Below are positions 26,115-34,139 of a stretch of DNA of 64,000 nt, in pieces. The notes beneath the pieces are model-generated. The model did not search any database, was not told the DNA's origin, and saw only the letters and a list, made by a program, of their open reading frames with translations. The stretch's first letter is position 1. Each line of letters begins with the position of its first letter. The DNA is from Allopontixanthobacter confluentis (lineage in GTDB: Bacteria > Pseudomonadota > Alphaproteobacteria > Sphingomonadales > Sphingomonadaceae), in assembly GCF_009827615.1 (NCBI RefSeq), contig NZ_WTYU01000001.1:1199001-1263000 (forward strand). The letters run 5' to 3'. Made by a program: the position numbers and the translations under genes.

Positions 26115-27635
26115 TCATGCCACCATCCCGCGCTGGAGGAATTCCACCGCCAGCAGCACCACCAGCAACCCGCCAAGCGAGGCCAGCCCGGCGCTGAACA
26201 GCCGCAGCCGCTTGCGCCGTATCTCGCGCGCGGCATCGGTCAGTGAAGTCGAGATGGATCCCAGCACCGGCAGTCCAAGCGACCGTTCCAGCTTGCCAGT
26301 GGTGGCAAATGTGCTGCGCAGCCGCGCCAGCGCAAATGCTCCGCCTGCGCCTGCGCCAAGGCCAGCCAGCAGCACGCCGATCAGCAATAATGGCCGATTG
26401 GGTGCAGCAGGCAGACGCGGCGTGGTAGGCGGGTCGATCACTTCAAATTTGAAGCTGCTGCGTTCATTTTCCACCTGTCCGCGCAGGCGCATTTCCTCGC
26501 GGTCCTGCAACAATTCGTCATAATTCTTGCGCAGCACATCATAATCCCGCGTGATCCGGTTGGCCTCGGCAGCAGCGGCAGGTTCGCTGGCCTGATTGGC
26601 CATCATGGATGCCACGTCCGCTTGCAACGCAGCCTTGCGCGCACCCAGTGCCTGCACATTGGCTTCGCGTTCCGCGCGGATGGAAATCATCGAACTATAG
26701 GCAGGGTTGGGCGTGCTGCCTGTATCGGGGTTTTCATTGGCAGATTGCCGCTTCAAAAGCTGGATCTGCCGCTTCATCGCGATCACGTCGGGATGGCTGT
26801 CTGTCAGGCCGCGCGCCTGCACGGATGCAAGCTGCGACTGCGCCTGTGCCAATGCGCCGCGCGCACTGCCGCCATCACCCGGCGTCGAAAGCGTTCGCGG
26901 CGTGCCGGCCAGCTGGCCATTGATGGCAGCAAGCGCGCTTTGCGATGCTGCCAGATCCGCTTCCACACCGCGCAATTCACTGCGCAGACCCTGCACCTTG
27001 GTTGACAGGGCAAGACTGCCGCCGACCATTTCGGGGTTTTGCGCCTCGAACGCCATGCGGCGCTGCTCGGCCACTTCCAGTTCGCGTTTGCGATCGTCCA
27101 GCTGCTGGTCAAGAAACACTAGCGTTTCTGCCACTTCGCCGCGATTTCCGGCGATGTTTTCCTCGCGGAAAATGTCGATCAGTTTCTGCACCACATCGCG
27201 GGCCAGTTCGGCATTCTGATTGTCCGACAAATCGGCATGACCGATGGTCGCGCTCAGTTCGAACAGATTGTCTTCCTGGCTTTTGATGCTGACGTTTTTG
27301 GTCAGCCGCGCAATTTCCGCTTCCATTTCGCGCTGGTTGGTTACGGCATTGCCAAGGCGCGTGGACCGGATGACCTTTTCCAGATTTACCGCACTGGTCA
27401 GGGTCTGGCGCACCCGCGTAATGTCACGCTCGCCCCCGCCAGCAATACCAATCTGCTGGGACAGAACATCATCAAGCTGGACATAAATTCGCGCATCAGA
27501 CTGGTAGGAATTGGGTATCAACGCAACCACCAGCCAGCCAAGGGCGCACACGCCCCAGGCAATGGCCAGCGCCAGCCAGCGGCGGTGCCACACGGAAAAG
27601 GCTGCCGCCCGCAATTCGTCGAGAATGTCGTTCAT
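26115..27635 (-). CDS. XrtA-system polysaccharide chain length determinant (Wzz-like)
   Basis: Inner-membrane co-polymerase of 506 aa. A membrane segment near residues 22-42 is followed by a Wzz domain, a long periplasmic coiled coil (about 160-390, many Glu/Arg/Gln heptads) and two C-terminal membrane segments (about 425-450 and 480-500). Unlike Wzc, no kinase domain is attached; the kinase is the next gene. The start is ATG 27635, with GAGGGA 12 nt upstream. It sits between the export lipoprotein and the kinase, as in other XrtA loci. Confidence 0.92.
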   Translation of the reverse strand: MNDILDELRAAAFSVWHRRWLALAIAWGVCALGWLVVALIPNSYQSDARIYVQLDDVLSQQIGIAGGGERDITRVRQTLTSAVNLEKVIRSTRLGNAVTNQREMEAEIARLTKNVSIKSQEDNLFELSATIGHADLSDNQNAELARDVVQKLIDIFREENIAGNRGEVAETLVFLDQQLDDRKRELEVAEQRRMAFEAQNPEMVGGSLALSTKVQGLRSELRGVEADLAASQSALAAINGQLAGTPRTLSTPGDGGSARGALAQAQSQLASVQARGLTDSHPDVIAMKRQIQLLKRQSANENPDTGSTPNPAYSSMISIRAEREANVQALGARKAALQADVASMMANQASEPAAAAEANRITRDYDVLRKNYDELLQDREEMRLRGQVENERSSFKFEVIDPPTTPRLPAAPNRPLLLIGVLLAGLGAGAGGAFALARLRSTFATTGKLERSLGLPVLGSISTSLTDAAREIRRKRLRLFSAGLASLGGLLVVLLAVEFLQRGMVA

Positions 27636-27651
27636 GACGCGCGAAAATCCC

Positions 27652-28296
27652 TCAGAACATACTTTCCGGAATGATGATGACATCACCCGGCTTCAGCATG
27701 ACATTGGCGCTGCTTTCGCCCTTCTTCAGCAAATCACCCAGACGCAGGTCATATTCCGCCTGCCCGCCCGTCTGGCGGTCAAACCGGATCAGCTTGGCGC
27801 GATTGCCAGCCGCATATTCAGATAATCCGCCCACCGCGATCATCGCATCAAGCACGGTCATATTGGCGCGGTAGGGGATGGAGGCGGGCTGTTCCGTCGC
27901 GCCGACAACGCGAATTTGCTGGCTGAACGTTCCGGCAAACTTGTTCACCATCACCGATACCAGCGGTTCTTCGATATATTCCGACAATTGCTTGCGAATA
28001 TCCTGCGCCAGCGCGGTCGGTGTTTTGCCGACAGCGGCCATGTCCGTCACCAGCGGTGTGGTGATGCGACCATCAGGGCGCACCTGGATTTTTTCCGCAC
28101 CCAATTCCGGGTTGCGCCATACATGGATGGTCAGTTCATCCAGCGGGCCAATGATATATTCCTCGCCCGGCCCCTGCTCCATCGCGACAAATGATGCTGG
28201 CGGCAGTTCATTGCCGCTGCCCGTAGCGCAGCCTGTCAGAGTGAGCGAAAGCACGGCACTGGCGGCCAGCAGGCGGATAATTTTGGTATTCGGCAT
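27652..28296 (-). CDS. XrtA-system polysaccharide export lipoprotein (Wza-like)
   Basis: Outer-membrane export protein with a Poly_export and SLBB domain, 214 aa. The lipoprotein signal ends in LTGC (Cys23). The YIIGPLDELTIHVWRNPEL segment starts the Poly_export domain. The C-terminal SLBB-like part ends VMLKPGDVIIIPESMF. It is shorter than Wza, as usual for this group. An AAGGAT lies 9 nt before ATG 28296. It is the first gene of the ten-gene operon, preceded by a 178-bp gap that likely holds the operon promoter. Confidence 0.93.
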   Translation of the reverse strand: MPNTKIIRLLAASAVLSLTLTGCATGSGNELPPASFVAMEQGPGEEYIIGPLDELTIHVWRNPELGAEKIQVRPDGRITTPLVTDMAAVGKTPTALAQDIRKQLSEYIEEPLVSVMVNKFAGTFSQQIRVVGATEQPASIPYRANMTVLDAMIAVGGLSEYAAGNRAKLIRFDRQTGGQAEYDLRLGDLLKKGESSANVMLKPGDVIIIPESMF

Positions 28297-28474
28297 CGAT
28301 GCGCATCCTTGCCCTGGTGCAGGAAATCAAGCGAAGAACAGGAGCGACCTGCCCTTCGAACCTGGGGTTCAAGAATGCTTCCTCGCTGATAAGGGTGAAT
28401 ATACCGTTAGCCTTACCGCGCGGGCGATGGCGTTAATGATGCCGGTCCCGAAACAGGACAGACCGCACGCCAGA
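28297..28474 (-). promoter_or_regulatory. Leader/promoter region of the XrtA operon
   Basis: The 178 bp between the PLP decarboxylase stop and the export gene start contain no credible ORF. A perfect GAACC/GGTTC stem with a 3-nt loop (28358-28370) is extended by further pairs after one mismatch. It could be an operator or processing site, but no T-run follows in the minus direction. I searched by eye for a sigma-54 GG-N10-GC element, known upstream of some PEP-CTERM genes, and found none convincing. Confidence 0.45.
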
Positions 28475-29701
28475 TCATAACAGAATTTCGCGCGCCGGCC
28501 CCTGTCCCAGAAATGCCGCCGGTGAGGCTGTGGCCCCATAGGCGCCGGCGCAGAACACTGCGACAATATCGCCAACGTCGGCGCGCGGCAGATGCGCCTT
28601 GTCTGCCAACCGGTCGAGCGGGGTACAAAGGCAGCCTACCACGCTGGCGGTTTCCTGGGGTTCTGCGGTGAACCTGGTGGCAATGGCAACCGGGTAATTG
28701 CGCCGCACCACAGTGCCAAAATTGCCCGATGCCGCCAGTTGGTGGTGCAGGCCGCCATCTGTCACCAGATAGGTGTCCCCGTGGCTTTCCTTGCGGTCGA
28801 GAACAGTGGTCAGATATACTCCGGCCTCCCCCACCAGATAGCGCCCCAGTTCAATGCACAATTCTGTGTCTGCTAATGTGTCAGGCAGGTGGCCCAATTG
28901 TTCTGCCAGCGCCTGGCCGATTGCCGCCAGATCAATTGGCGTATCGCCGTGGAAATAGGGAATGCCGAACCCGCCGCCCATGTTGAGTTTGGGCAAAGCC
29001 TGACCAATGTCGCCCGCAAGCCGGTCTGCCAGCGCCAGCACATTCGACTGCGTCTCGATGATGGCCTGCGTGTCGAGCGACTGGCTGCCGGTAAATATAT
29101 GCAGCCCGCGAAATTCGGCCCCTGCCGCCAGCAATTCGGCAGCGACTGCCGGAATTTCTGACTGATCGATACCAAAGGGCTTGGCGCCGCCGCCCATCTT
29201 CATGCCTGATCCGCGCAATTCAAAATCAGGATTGACCCGCAGCGCCAGCCTGGGCGCCAATCCTGCGGCATCGCCCAATTTCAATGCCCGCCGCAATTCC
29301 GATGCGGATTCGACATTCAGCGTAACGCCTGCGGCAATCGCGGCGGCAAGTTCTACATCGCGTTTTCCCGGTCCGGCGAAGCTCAATCTCGCAAGGTCCA
29401 GCCCCGCAGCCTGTGCCAGAGCAAGTTCGCCGCCGGATGCAATATCAAAGCCGTCCACCAGATCAGACATGAACTCAACTATTTGCCGCAAAGGATTGGC
29501 TTTAATGGCATAATTAATGTTGACACGCGGGGGCAGTGCGGCGCGCAACTGGGCAATGCGCGCTTCCAGCATGGTTCTGGAATAGACGAACAACGGGCTG
29601 GCGCCTGCCTGCGCGATCAGCTGGCTGGCAGTCATCCCGCCGATAGCCAGTTCGCCATCAATCGCCGCAAAGCCGGGCGGTATTGGTCCAACTGGCTTCA
29701 T
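28475..29701 (-). CDS. PLP-dependent decarboxylase, exosortase A system-associated
   Basis: Fold-type III PLP enzyme of the ornithine/diaminopimelate/carboxynorspermidine decarboxylase family, 408 aa. The Schiff-base Lys67 is in YAIKANP. FTGSQS and the GGGFGIPY glycine loop bind phosphate, and the C-terminal barrel has the VVGCLCTPLD segment whose Cys completes the partner active site. It is expected to decarboxylate an amino acid to an amine; the substrate is unknown. The ATG overlaps the AMP-ligase stop by 4 nt (ATGA), so the two are co-translated. It is named for the exosortase A context because the XrtA operon is just downstream. Confidence 0.92.
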   Translation of the reverse strand: MKPVGPIPPGFAAIDGELAIGGMTASQLIAQAGASPLFVYSRTMLEARIAQLRAALPPRVNINYAIKANPLRQIVEFMSDLVDGFDIASGGELALAQAAGLDLARLSFAGPGKRDVELAAAIAAGVTLNVESASELRRALKLGDAAGLAPRLALRVNPDFELRGSGMKMGGGAKPFGIDQSEIPAVAAELLAAGAEFRGLHIFTGSQSLDTQAIIETQSNVLALADRLAGDIGQALPKLNMGGGFGIPYFHGDTPIDLAAIGQALAEQLGHLPDTLADTELCIELGRYLVGEAGVYLTTVLDRKESHGDTYLVTDGGLHHQLAASGNFGTVVRRNYPVAIATRFTAEPQETASVVGCLCTPLDRLADKAHLPRADVGDIVAVFCAGAYGATASPAAFLGQGPAREILL

Positions 29702-31230
29702 GCGCCGATTTCCTGTGCCAGCGCGGCGCGATCGATCTTGCCATTGGGATTAAGGGGCATTGCATCGCGCGAGTGGATTACCTTGGGTTGCATGAAATTC
29801 GGCAGCTCCTTTGCCAGTCGTTTCGCAAGCGCATCAGCCGCGCCCGCTGCTTCCACATCGCCAGCAGGCCGCACTACCAGATGCACTGCCTGTCCCACCC
29901 TGTCATCCGCCACACCGATGGCAACAGCTTCTGTCACCAGCCCTGTTGCGCGCGCCGCATCCTCCACCTCCTGCGGGCTGATGCGGTTGCCCGCGCTTTT
30001 GATCATCGCATCACGCCGGCCCACGAAATACAGCAGGCCATCACTGGCGCGCGTTACCCGGTCTCCGGACCAGACCGCCATGCCCCCGTAAACGGACCCT
30101 TCCGGCGCCTTGCGGAACCGTTCTGCGGTGCGCTTTTCATCCTGCCAATATCCTTGCGCCACCAAAGGGCCGCAATGAACCAACTCCCCTTCCTCGCCGT
30201 TTTCGGCGATCCGTCCATCATCAGCGATCACCAGTATTTCGGCAAAGGGGATAGCTGTGCCCATGGATGTGGGATGACTATCGACCAGAGCAGGATCGAG
30301 GTAGGTCGAGCGGAATGCTTCGGTCAGCCCATACATCGGGAACAGCTGCGCCTGCGGGAAAATTCGCCGCAGGTCCTGTACAAGCCCTGCTGTCAGAGCG
30401 CCGCCGCTATTGGTCAGGCGGCGCAAGGGTTTGCTGGCCTCAGGCGGCCAGTCCAGCTCGGTCAGCTGCACCCACAGGGGCGGCACTGCTGCCAGCGTGG
30501 TCACACCATGGGCAGCGCAGGCCTTTGCGACATCGCGCGGAAACAGGTAATCCAGCGGCACAACGCAGCCGCCCGAAATCCAGCTCGAAAAAAGCTGGTT
30601 CTGGCCGTAATCGAAGGACAGGGGCAGCACGGCCAGCGTCACATCATCTGCGGCCAACCCAAGGTAATCTGCCACGCTTACCGCGCCGAGCCATAGATTC
30701 GCGTGGCTGAGCATAACGCCTTTTGGCCGCCCGGTTGACCCGCTGGTATACAGAATGGCGCATAGGTCATCCGGCGCAGCATCGGACGGCGGTAGTCCTG
30801 ATGGAATTTCGTCCACGGCTGCCCACACCGCCGCTTCATCCATCAAGGCGCAGGCGGGCGGAATATCTGCTGTTTCCAGAGTATCGAGCCGGGCCTTGGT
30901 GCCAAGCAGCAGCCGCGCCCCGCTATCGTGCAGAATATGGGCAACTTGTGCGCGTTTCAGCAGCGGGTTGATCGGCACGTGAACCAGCCCCGCCCGCGCT
31001 GCAGCAAGGGTGAGAATACAGGTCAGTTCGCCCTTGGCAGCCCAGCCGGCCACTCGTGCGCCTTTCTCTCCCACTTCCTGCGACAGCCATGCCGCCAGAA
31101 GGCTGACACGCTCTCTTAACCCGCCGTGGGTAAGTGTGCGGTCACGCAGCACCAGGGCAGGGTCGCTCACCTTGCCGCAATGGGCTAAGTGGTCGATCGG
31201 CCTGATTTCGGGAATGGGCGTAAGGGGCAT
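29698..31230 (-). CDS. Acyl-CoA/acyl-ACP ligase (AMP-forming), exosortase A system-associated
   Basis: ANL-superfamily adenylating enzyme, 510 aa. The P-loop is ILYTSGSTGRPKGVML, the A5 motif is MYGLTEA, WSGDRV carries the ribose-binding Asp, and NPNGKIDR holds the C-terminal catalytic Lys. Because an acyl carrier protein gene is in the divergent arm, loading onto that carrier rather than CoA is plausible. The start ATG 31230 has GGAG 6 nt upstream. Only 27 bp separate it from the GNAT start on the other strand. The acyl substrate is unknown. Confidence 0.92.
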   Translation of the reverse strand: MPLTPIPEIRPIDHLAHCGKVSDPALVLRDRTLTHGGLRERVSLLAAWLSQEVGEKGARVAGWAAKGELTCILTLAAARAGLVHVPINPLLKRAQVAHILHDSGARLLLGTKARLDTLETADIPPACALMDEAAVWAAVDEIPSGLPPSDAAPDDLCAILYTSGSTGRPKGVMLSHANLWLGAVSVADYLGLAADDVTLAVLPLSFDYGQNQLFSSWISGGCVVPLDYLFPRDVAKACAAHGVTTLAAVPPLWVQLTELDWPPEASKPLRRLTNSGGALTAGLVQDLRRIFPQAQLFPMYGLTEAFRSTYLDPALVDSHPTSMGTAIPFAEILVIADDGRIAENGEEGELVHCGPLVAQGYWQDEKRTAERFRKAPEGSVYGGMAVWSGDRVTRASDGLLYFVGRRDAMIKSAGNRISPQEVEDAARATGLVTEAVAIGVADDRVGQAVHLVVRPAGDVEAAGAADALAKRLAKELPNFMQPKVIHSRDAMPLNPNGKIDRAALAQEIGA

Positions 31231-31257
31231 CGGGGCTCCAGAAAGGGACCAGAACGG
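31231..31257. promoter_or_regulatory. Very short divergent start-to-start gap
   Basis: Only 27 bp separate ATG 31230 (minus) and GTG 31258 (plus). It contains both ribosome binding sites, GGAG for the ligase and AAGGGA for the GNAT gene. No room is left for back-to-back promoters, so each promoter probably lies inside the opposite coding region, or one arm is read from a distant promoter. Confidence 0.6.
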
Positions 31258-32244
31258 GTGGTTGCGGTCAGCTATCACGGCACGGTTAACGTTCTGCAAG
31301 GGACGATTGCACCAGAAGCCGGACCGTTTGGCCAATATGAATGGTTTGCGCTGCTGGAAGATGCCGGCATGCGCCCCCTTGTCGTGGTGGCGCAAGATGG
31401 CCAGAAAACAGCCGCGATGGTGCTGGCGCAGGGCCATTCCGGCCTGGAAGCCATGGGCAACTGGTATAATTTCACCTGGCAGCCAATCAGCAATTCGCCT
31501 TTGTCCGATGCCAATCTGCTGCGCGCAATCGCGCATGATCTGAAATCGCGCACCCACCACATCATGCTTGCCCCGCTGGCGGATGAGGACGGCACTGCCA
31601 GCGCCATGGAACAGGCCTTCCGCACATCTGGCTGGCATGTCAGGCGCGTCCAGTGCGACCATAATCAGGTATTACCGGTAAAGGGTCGCTCCTTTGCCCA
31701 ATATCGCTCCACCCTGCCCGGCCCGATGCGGACGGTTTTAAAGCGCAAATCCGGCAAAGTGGAAGTCCGGATTATTACGCAATTTGATGCAGATATCTGG
31801 CAAACCTACGCCTCCATCTATGAAAGAAGCTGGAAGCCACAGGAAGGCGCCCCTGATCTGTTACGCAGATTTGCAGAAACGCAGGGCCATGGCGGCAAAT
31901 TGCGAATGGCCATCGCCATGCGCGATGGGATAGCGGTTGCGGCCCAGTTCTGGACTGTCGAAAACAAGGTCGCCTATATCCACAAACTGGCCCACCTGCC
32001 CGAATTTCAGTCGCTTTCGGCCGGGAGCATCCTGACTGCTGCCTTGCTCGAATATGTGATTGATACAGACGCCGTCGAACTGGTAGATTTTGGCACTGGA
32101 AACGATGCCTACAAGGCCGACTGGATGGAATTGGTGCGGCCACGATACCGGCTGGAATGTAGCGATCCGCACCAGATGAAGGCGTGGCCGAGGCTTTTGC
32201 GCCAATTTGCGTCACGGGTTGCGCGGCCTTTCGGGCGAAGCTAA
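31258..32244 (+). CDS. GNAT/FemAB-like N-acyltransferase (BioF2-like), exosortase A module
   Basis: A 328-aa protein with the Acetyltransf_6 fold. The C-terminal VDFGTGNDAYKADWM motif is typical of BioF2/FemAB-like enzymes, and LPGPMRTVLKRKSGK supplies the basic helix. Such proteins transfer acyl or aminoacyl groups to amines. Next to an acyl carrier protein and a divergent ligase/decarboxylase pair, the natural guess is transfer from acyl-ACP to the amine made by the decarboxylase (inference). The start is GTG 31258, with AAGGGA about 10 nt upstream; a longer frame would overlap the ligase start. Confidence 0.85.
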   Translation: MVAVSYHGTVNVLQGTIAPEAGPFGQYEWFALLEDAGMRPLVVVAQDGQKTAAMVLAQGHSGLEAMGNWYNFTWQPISNSPLSDANLLRAIAHDLKSRTHHIMLAPLADEDGTASAMEQAFRTSGWHVRRVQCDHNQVLPVKGRSFAQYRSTLPGPMRTVLKRKSGKVEVRIITQFDADIWQTYASIYERSWKPQEGAPDLLRRFAETQGHGGKLRMAIAMRDGIAVAAQFWTVENKVAYIHKLAHLPEFQSLSAGSILTAALLEYVIDTDAVELVDFGTGNDAYKADWMELVRPRYRLECSDPHQMKAWPRLLRQFASRVARPFGRS

Positions 32245-32295
32245 GGGCGGACAGCCTTTAAATCAGGGCCATATTGGCAGGGGAAATACCAGCAC

Positions 32296-32649
32296 ATGAT
32301 TATCGAGCCCGAACAGGACGCGATCGTTGGTAAAGACGAGACAGATGGCAGCACCCCTGTCGCAGACCAGACGGCGTTGCCGCCGGCCCGGGTTGAAATA
32401 GACGCGATGCTGCGCGCCATTTTGCGCGATGTTCTTGCACTCGATCAGGACCAGGTGGACGGGTTCACCCATGACACCGGCCTGTTTGGCCACCTTCCCG
32501 AACTGGATTCCATGGCAGTTGCCAGCCTGTTCACTGAAATGGAGGACCGGCTCGACATTATTATCGAAGATGATGATGTCGACGGCGAGATGCTGGAAAC
32601 CTATGGCGGCCTGCTGACATTTGCCGAAACGCGGGCGCTGGAAAGCTGA
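32296..32649 (+). CDS. Acyl carrier protein, exosortase A module
   Basis: A 117-aa carrier protein, longer than housekeeping ACP because of a 30-residue N-terminal tail. Ser72 in LPELDSMAV is the expected 4'-phosphopantetheine site. The final helices are strongly acidic (EDDDVDGEM). It probably carries the acyl group activated by the divergent ligase and offers it to the GNAT enzyme. It lies 51 nt after the GNAT gene and is immediately followed by the hydrolase genes; the TGA stop at 32647-32649 overlaps a potential CTG start. Confidence 0.9.
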   Translation: MIIEPEQDAIVGKDETDGSTPVADQTALPPARVEIDAMLRAILRDVLALDQDQVDGFTHDTGLFGHLPELDSMAVASLFTEMEDRLDIIIEDDDVDGEMLETYGGLLTFAETRALES

Positions 32650-32696
32650 CCGAGCGGAAATTCACGAGCTGGTCATGCCCGCTGGCAGGCGGCGCA

Positions 32697-33350
32697 ATGG
32701 CCGAAGAAATGGTGCTGGCGTTCGATGGTGGCCGCTCTCACCGTCTGCTGGTAATTCCGGCACTGTTTGACGAAGCGGGCAAGATGCGCCGCCAAACTGT
32801 GGAAGTGATGCACCGGCTCAACCTGTCAGGCATCGATAGTTTTCTGCCAGATCTGCCCGGCTGCAATGAAAGCCGTCAGCCGCTGGATAAACAATCCCTC
32901 GCAGGCTGGCGCAACAGCGCGCAGGCAGCCGCAGACGAATTTGGCGCGACTTGCGTTCTGACGCTGCGCGCTGGCGCCTTGCTGGCCCCTGCCCAATTGC
33001 CCGGATGGAAATATGCGCCGCTGACCGGCCCAAAGGCCTTGCGGGCACTGATGATGGCGCAAAGCATTTCAGCCAAAGAAGCCGGGCGCGCATCAGAGGA
33101 GGATCAAGGGCTAGACAGCCTTGCTGCTGCCGGACGGATTGACGGGGTAAGGCTGGCGGGCTGGCACATCGGCGCTGAACTTTTTTCCGGCCTTGAACAG
33201 GCGGTTGCTCTGCCGGACAGCCAGCAGGCGATTATCGACCAGGACGATATTGGCGGCTCCGGCCTGTGGATGCGGGCCGAACCAGGGGAAAACCCCGAGC
33301 AGGCAGACGCACTCGCCGCAATCATCGCCATTGGGCTGATCGGTCGATGA
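32697..33350 (+). CDS. Exosortase A system-associated alpha/beta-hydrolase-like protein 2
   Basis: A 217-aa protein of the second hydrolase-like family seen in XrtA loci. LLVIPALFDEAGKMRR and SFLPDLPGCNESRQP are hallmark segments. The nucleophile-elbow position reads LTLRAGALLA, without a GxSxG Ser or Cys, so it may be non-catalytic. The start is uncertain. ATG 32697 gives MAEEMVL, but the frame is open upstream to CTG 32646 and adds TERKFTSWSCPLAGGA, which looks like a genuine N-terminus overlapping the ACP stop. It overlaps hydrolase 1 by 4 nt at the 3' end. Confidence 0.82.
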   Translation: MAEEMVLAFDGGRSHRLLVIPALFDEAGKMRRQTVEVMHRLNLSGIDSFLPDLPGCNESRQPLDKQSLAGWRNSAQAAADEFGATCVLTLRAGALLAPAQLPGWKYAPLTGPKALRALMMAQSISAKEAGRASEEDQGLDSLAAAGRIDGVRLAGWHIGAELFSGLEQAVALPDSQQAIIDQDDIGGSGLWMRAEPGENPEQADALAAIIAIGLIGR

Positions 33351-34132
33351 AGCGGCTTCATCTCACGTTTTCCTGTTCAAACAGTGCCTTGGCGGGCACT
33401 CTGGACACCGCACCTTCAACAACCGGCCTGCTGATTGTCAGCGGCGGAAATGACACGCGGGCAGGGGCATTTGGCGGACAGGCCGAAATGGCCGCGCGCA
33501 TTGCCCGGGCGGGTTTTCCGGTCTTCCGCTTTGACCGGCGCGGAATAGGTGACAGTTGCGGTGAAAACCGCGGCTTTCGCCGCAGCGGCAATGATGTTGC
33601 AGCAGCCTTGTCCGCATTCGGGGCAATGGCACCGCAAGTCACACGGATTGTGGGCTTTGGAAATTGCGATGCCGCCAGCGCATTGATGCTGACCAGCGGC
33701 GCGGGGTTTGACCGGTTGATCCTGTCCAACCCATGGGTAGAAGAAGCGTCCGGACCTGAAGATCAGACAATCATGGCGCCGCAGGCCATTCGCAGCCGCT
33801 ATCTCGAAAAACTGAAGAATCCCGAGGAGTTGAAGCGTTTATTTAAAGGCGATGTCAACTTCACGAAACTTGTCCGGGGCTTGGGCACAGCGGCGAAAAT
33901 CAAGTCTAAAGCCACTTCGTTATCTGCCGAAATGACCGCTGGGCTTGGTCAGTTTGCAGGTCCGGTGAAAATTTTGCTGGCCATGAAAGACCGCACCGCG
34001 CTCAATTTCAAAAGTGTGTGGGACCCTGCTGACGCAAGGATTTCGCGATGCGCAGGCGCGGACCATTCCTATAGTCATCCCGATGCGCGGGAGTGGCTAT
34101 ACCAGCAATTGCTGCTGGGTCTGCGGGCCTGA
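33347..34132 (+). CDS. Exosortase A system-associated alpha/beta hydrolase 1
   Basis: Alpha/beta-hydrolase of 261 aa with the oxyanion segment GLLIVSGGNDTRAG and FDRRGIGDS. The nucleophile elbow is VGFGNCDAAS, so the nucleophile would be Cys107 rather than Ser, as in dienelactone hydrolase. The late catalytic His is in GADHSYS. The substrate is unknown; release or transfer of the carrier-bound product is one possibility. The ATG overlaps the stop of hydrolase 2 (ATGA). It converges on the RNA methyltransferase gene with only 7 bp between stops and no terminator. Confidence 0.9.
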   Translation: MKRLHLTFSCSNSALAGTLDTAPSTTGLLIVSGGNDTRAGAFGGQAEMAARIARAGFPVFRFDRRGIGDSCGENRGFRRSGNDVAAALSAFGAMAPQVTRIVGFGNCDAASALMLTSGAGFDRLILSNPWVEEASGPEDQTIMAPQAIRSRYLEKLKNPEELKRLFKGDVNFTKLVRGLGTAAKIKSKATSLSAEMTAGLGQFAGPVKILLAMKDRTALNFKSVWDPADARISRCAGADHSYSHPDAREWLYQQLLLGLRA

Positions 34133-34139
34133 CACAGCT

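Noticed and set aside
28357-28375. GAACC/GGTTC hairpin as a terminator
   Set aside because: No T-run follows on the minus strand, so it is listed only as a possible operator or structure.
28297-28474. Sigma-54 (GG-N10-GC) promoter for the XrtA operon
   Set aside because: I read the minus strand by eye and found no GG/GC pair at the correct spacing with flanking consensus.
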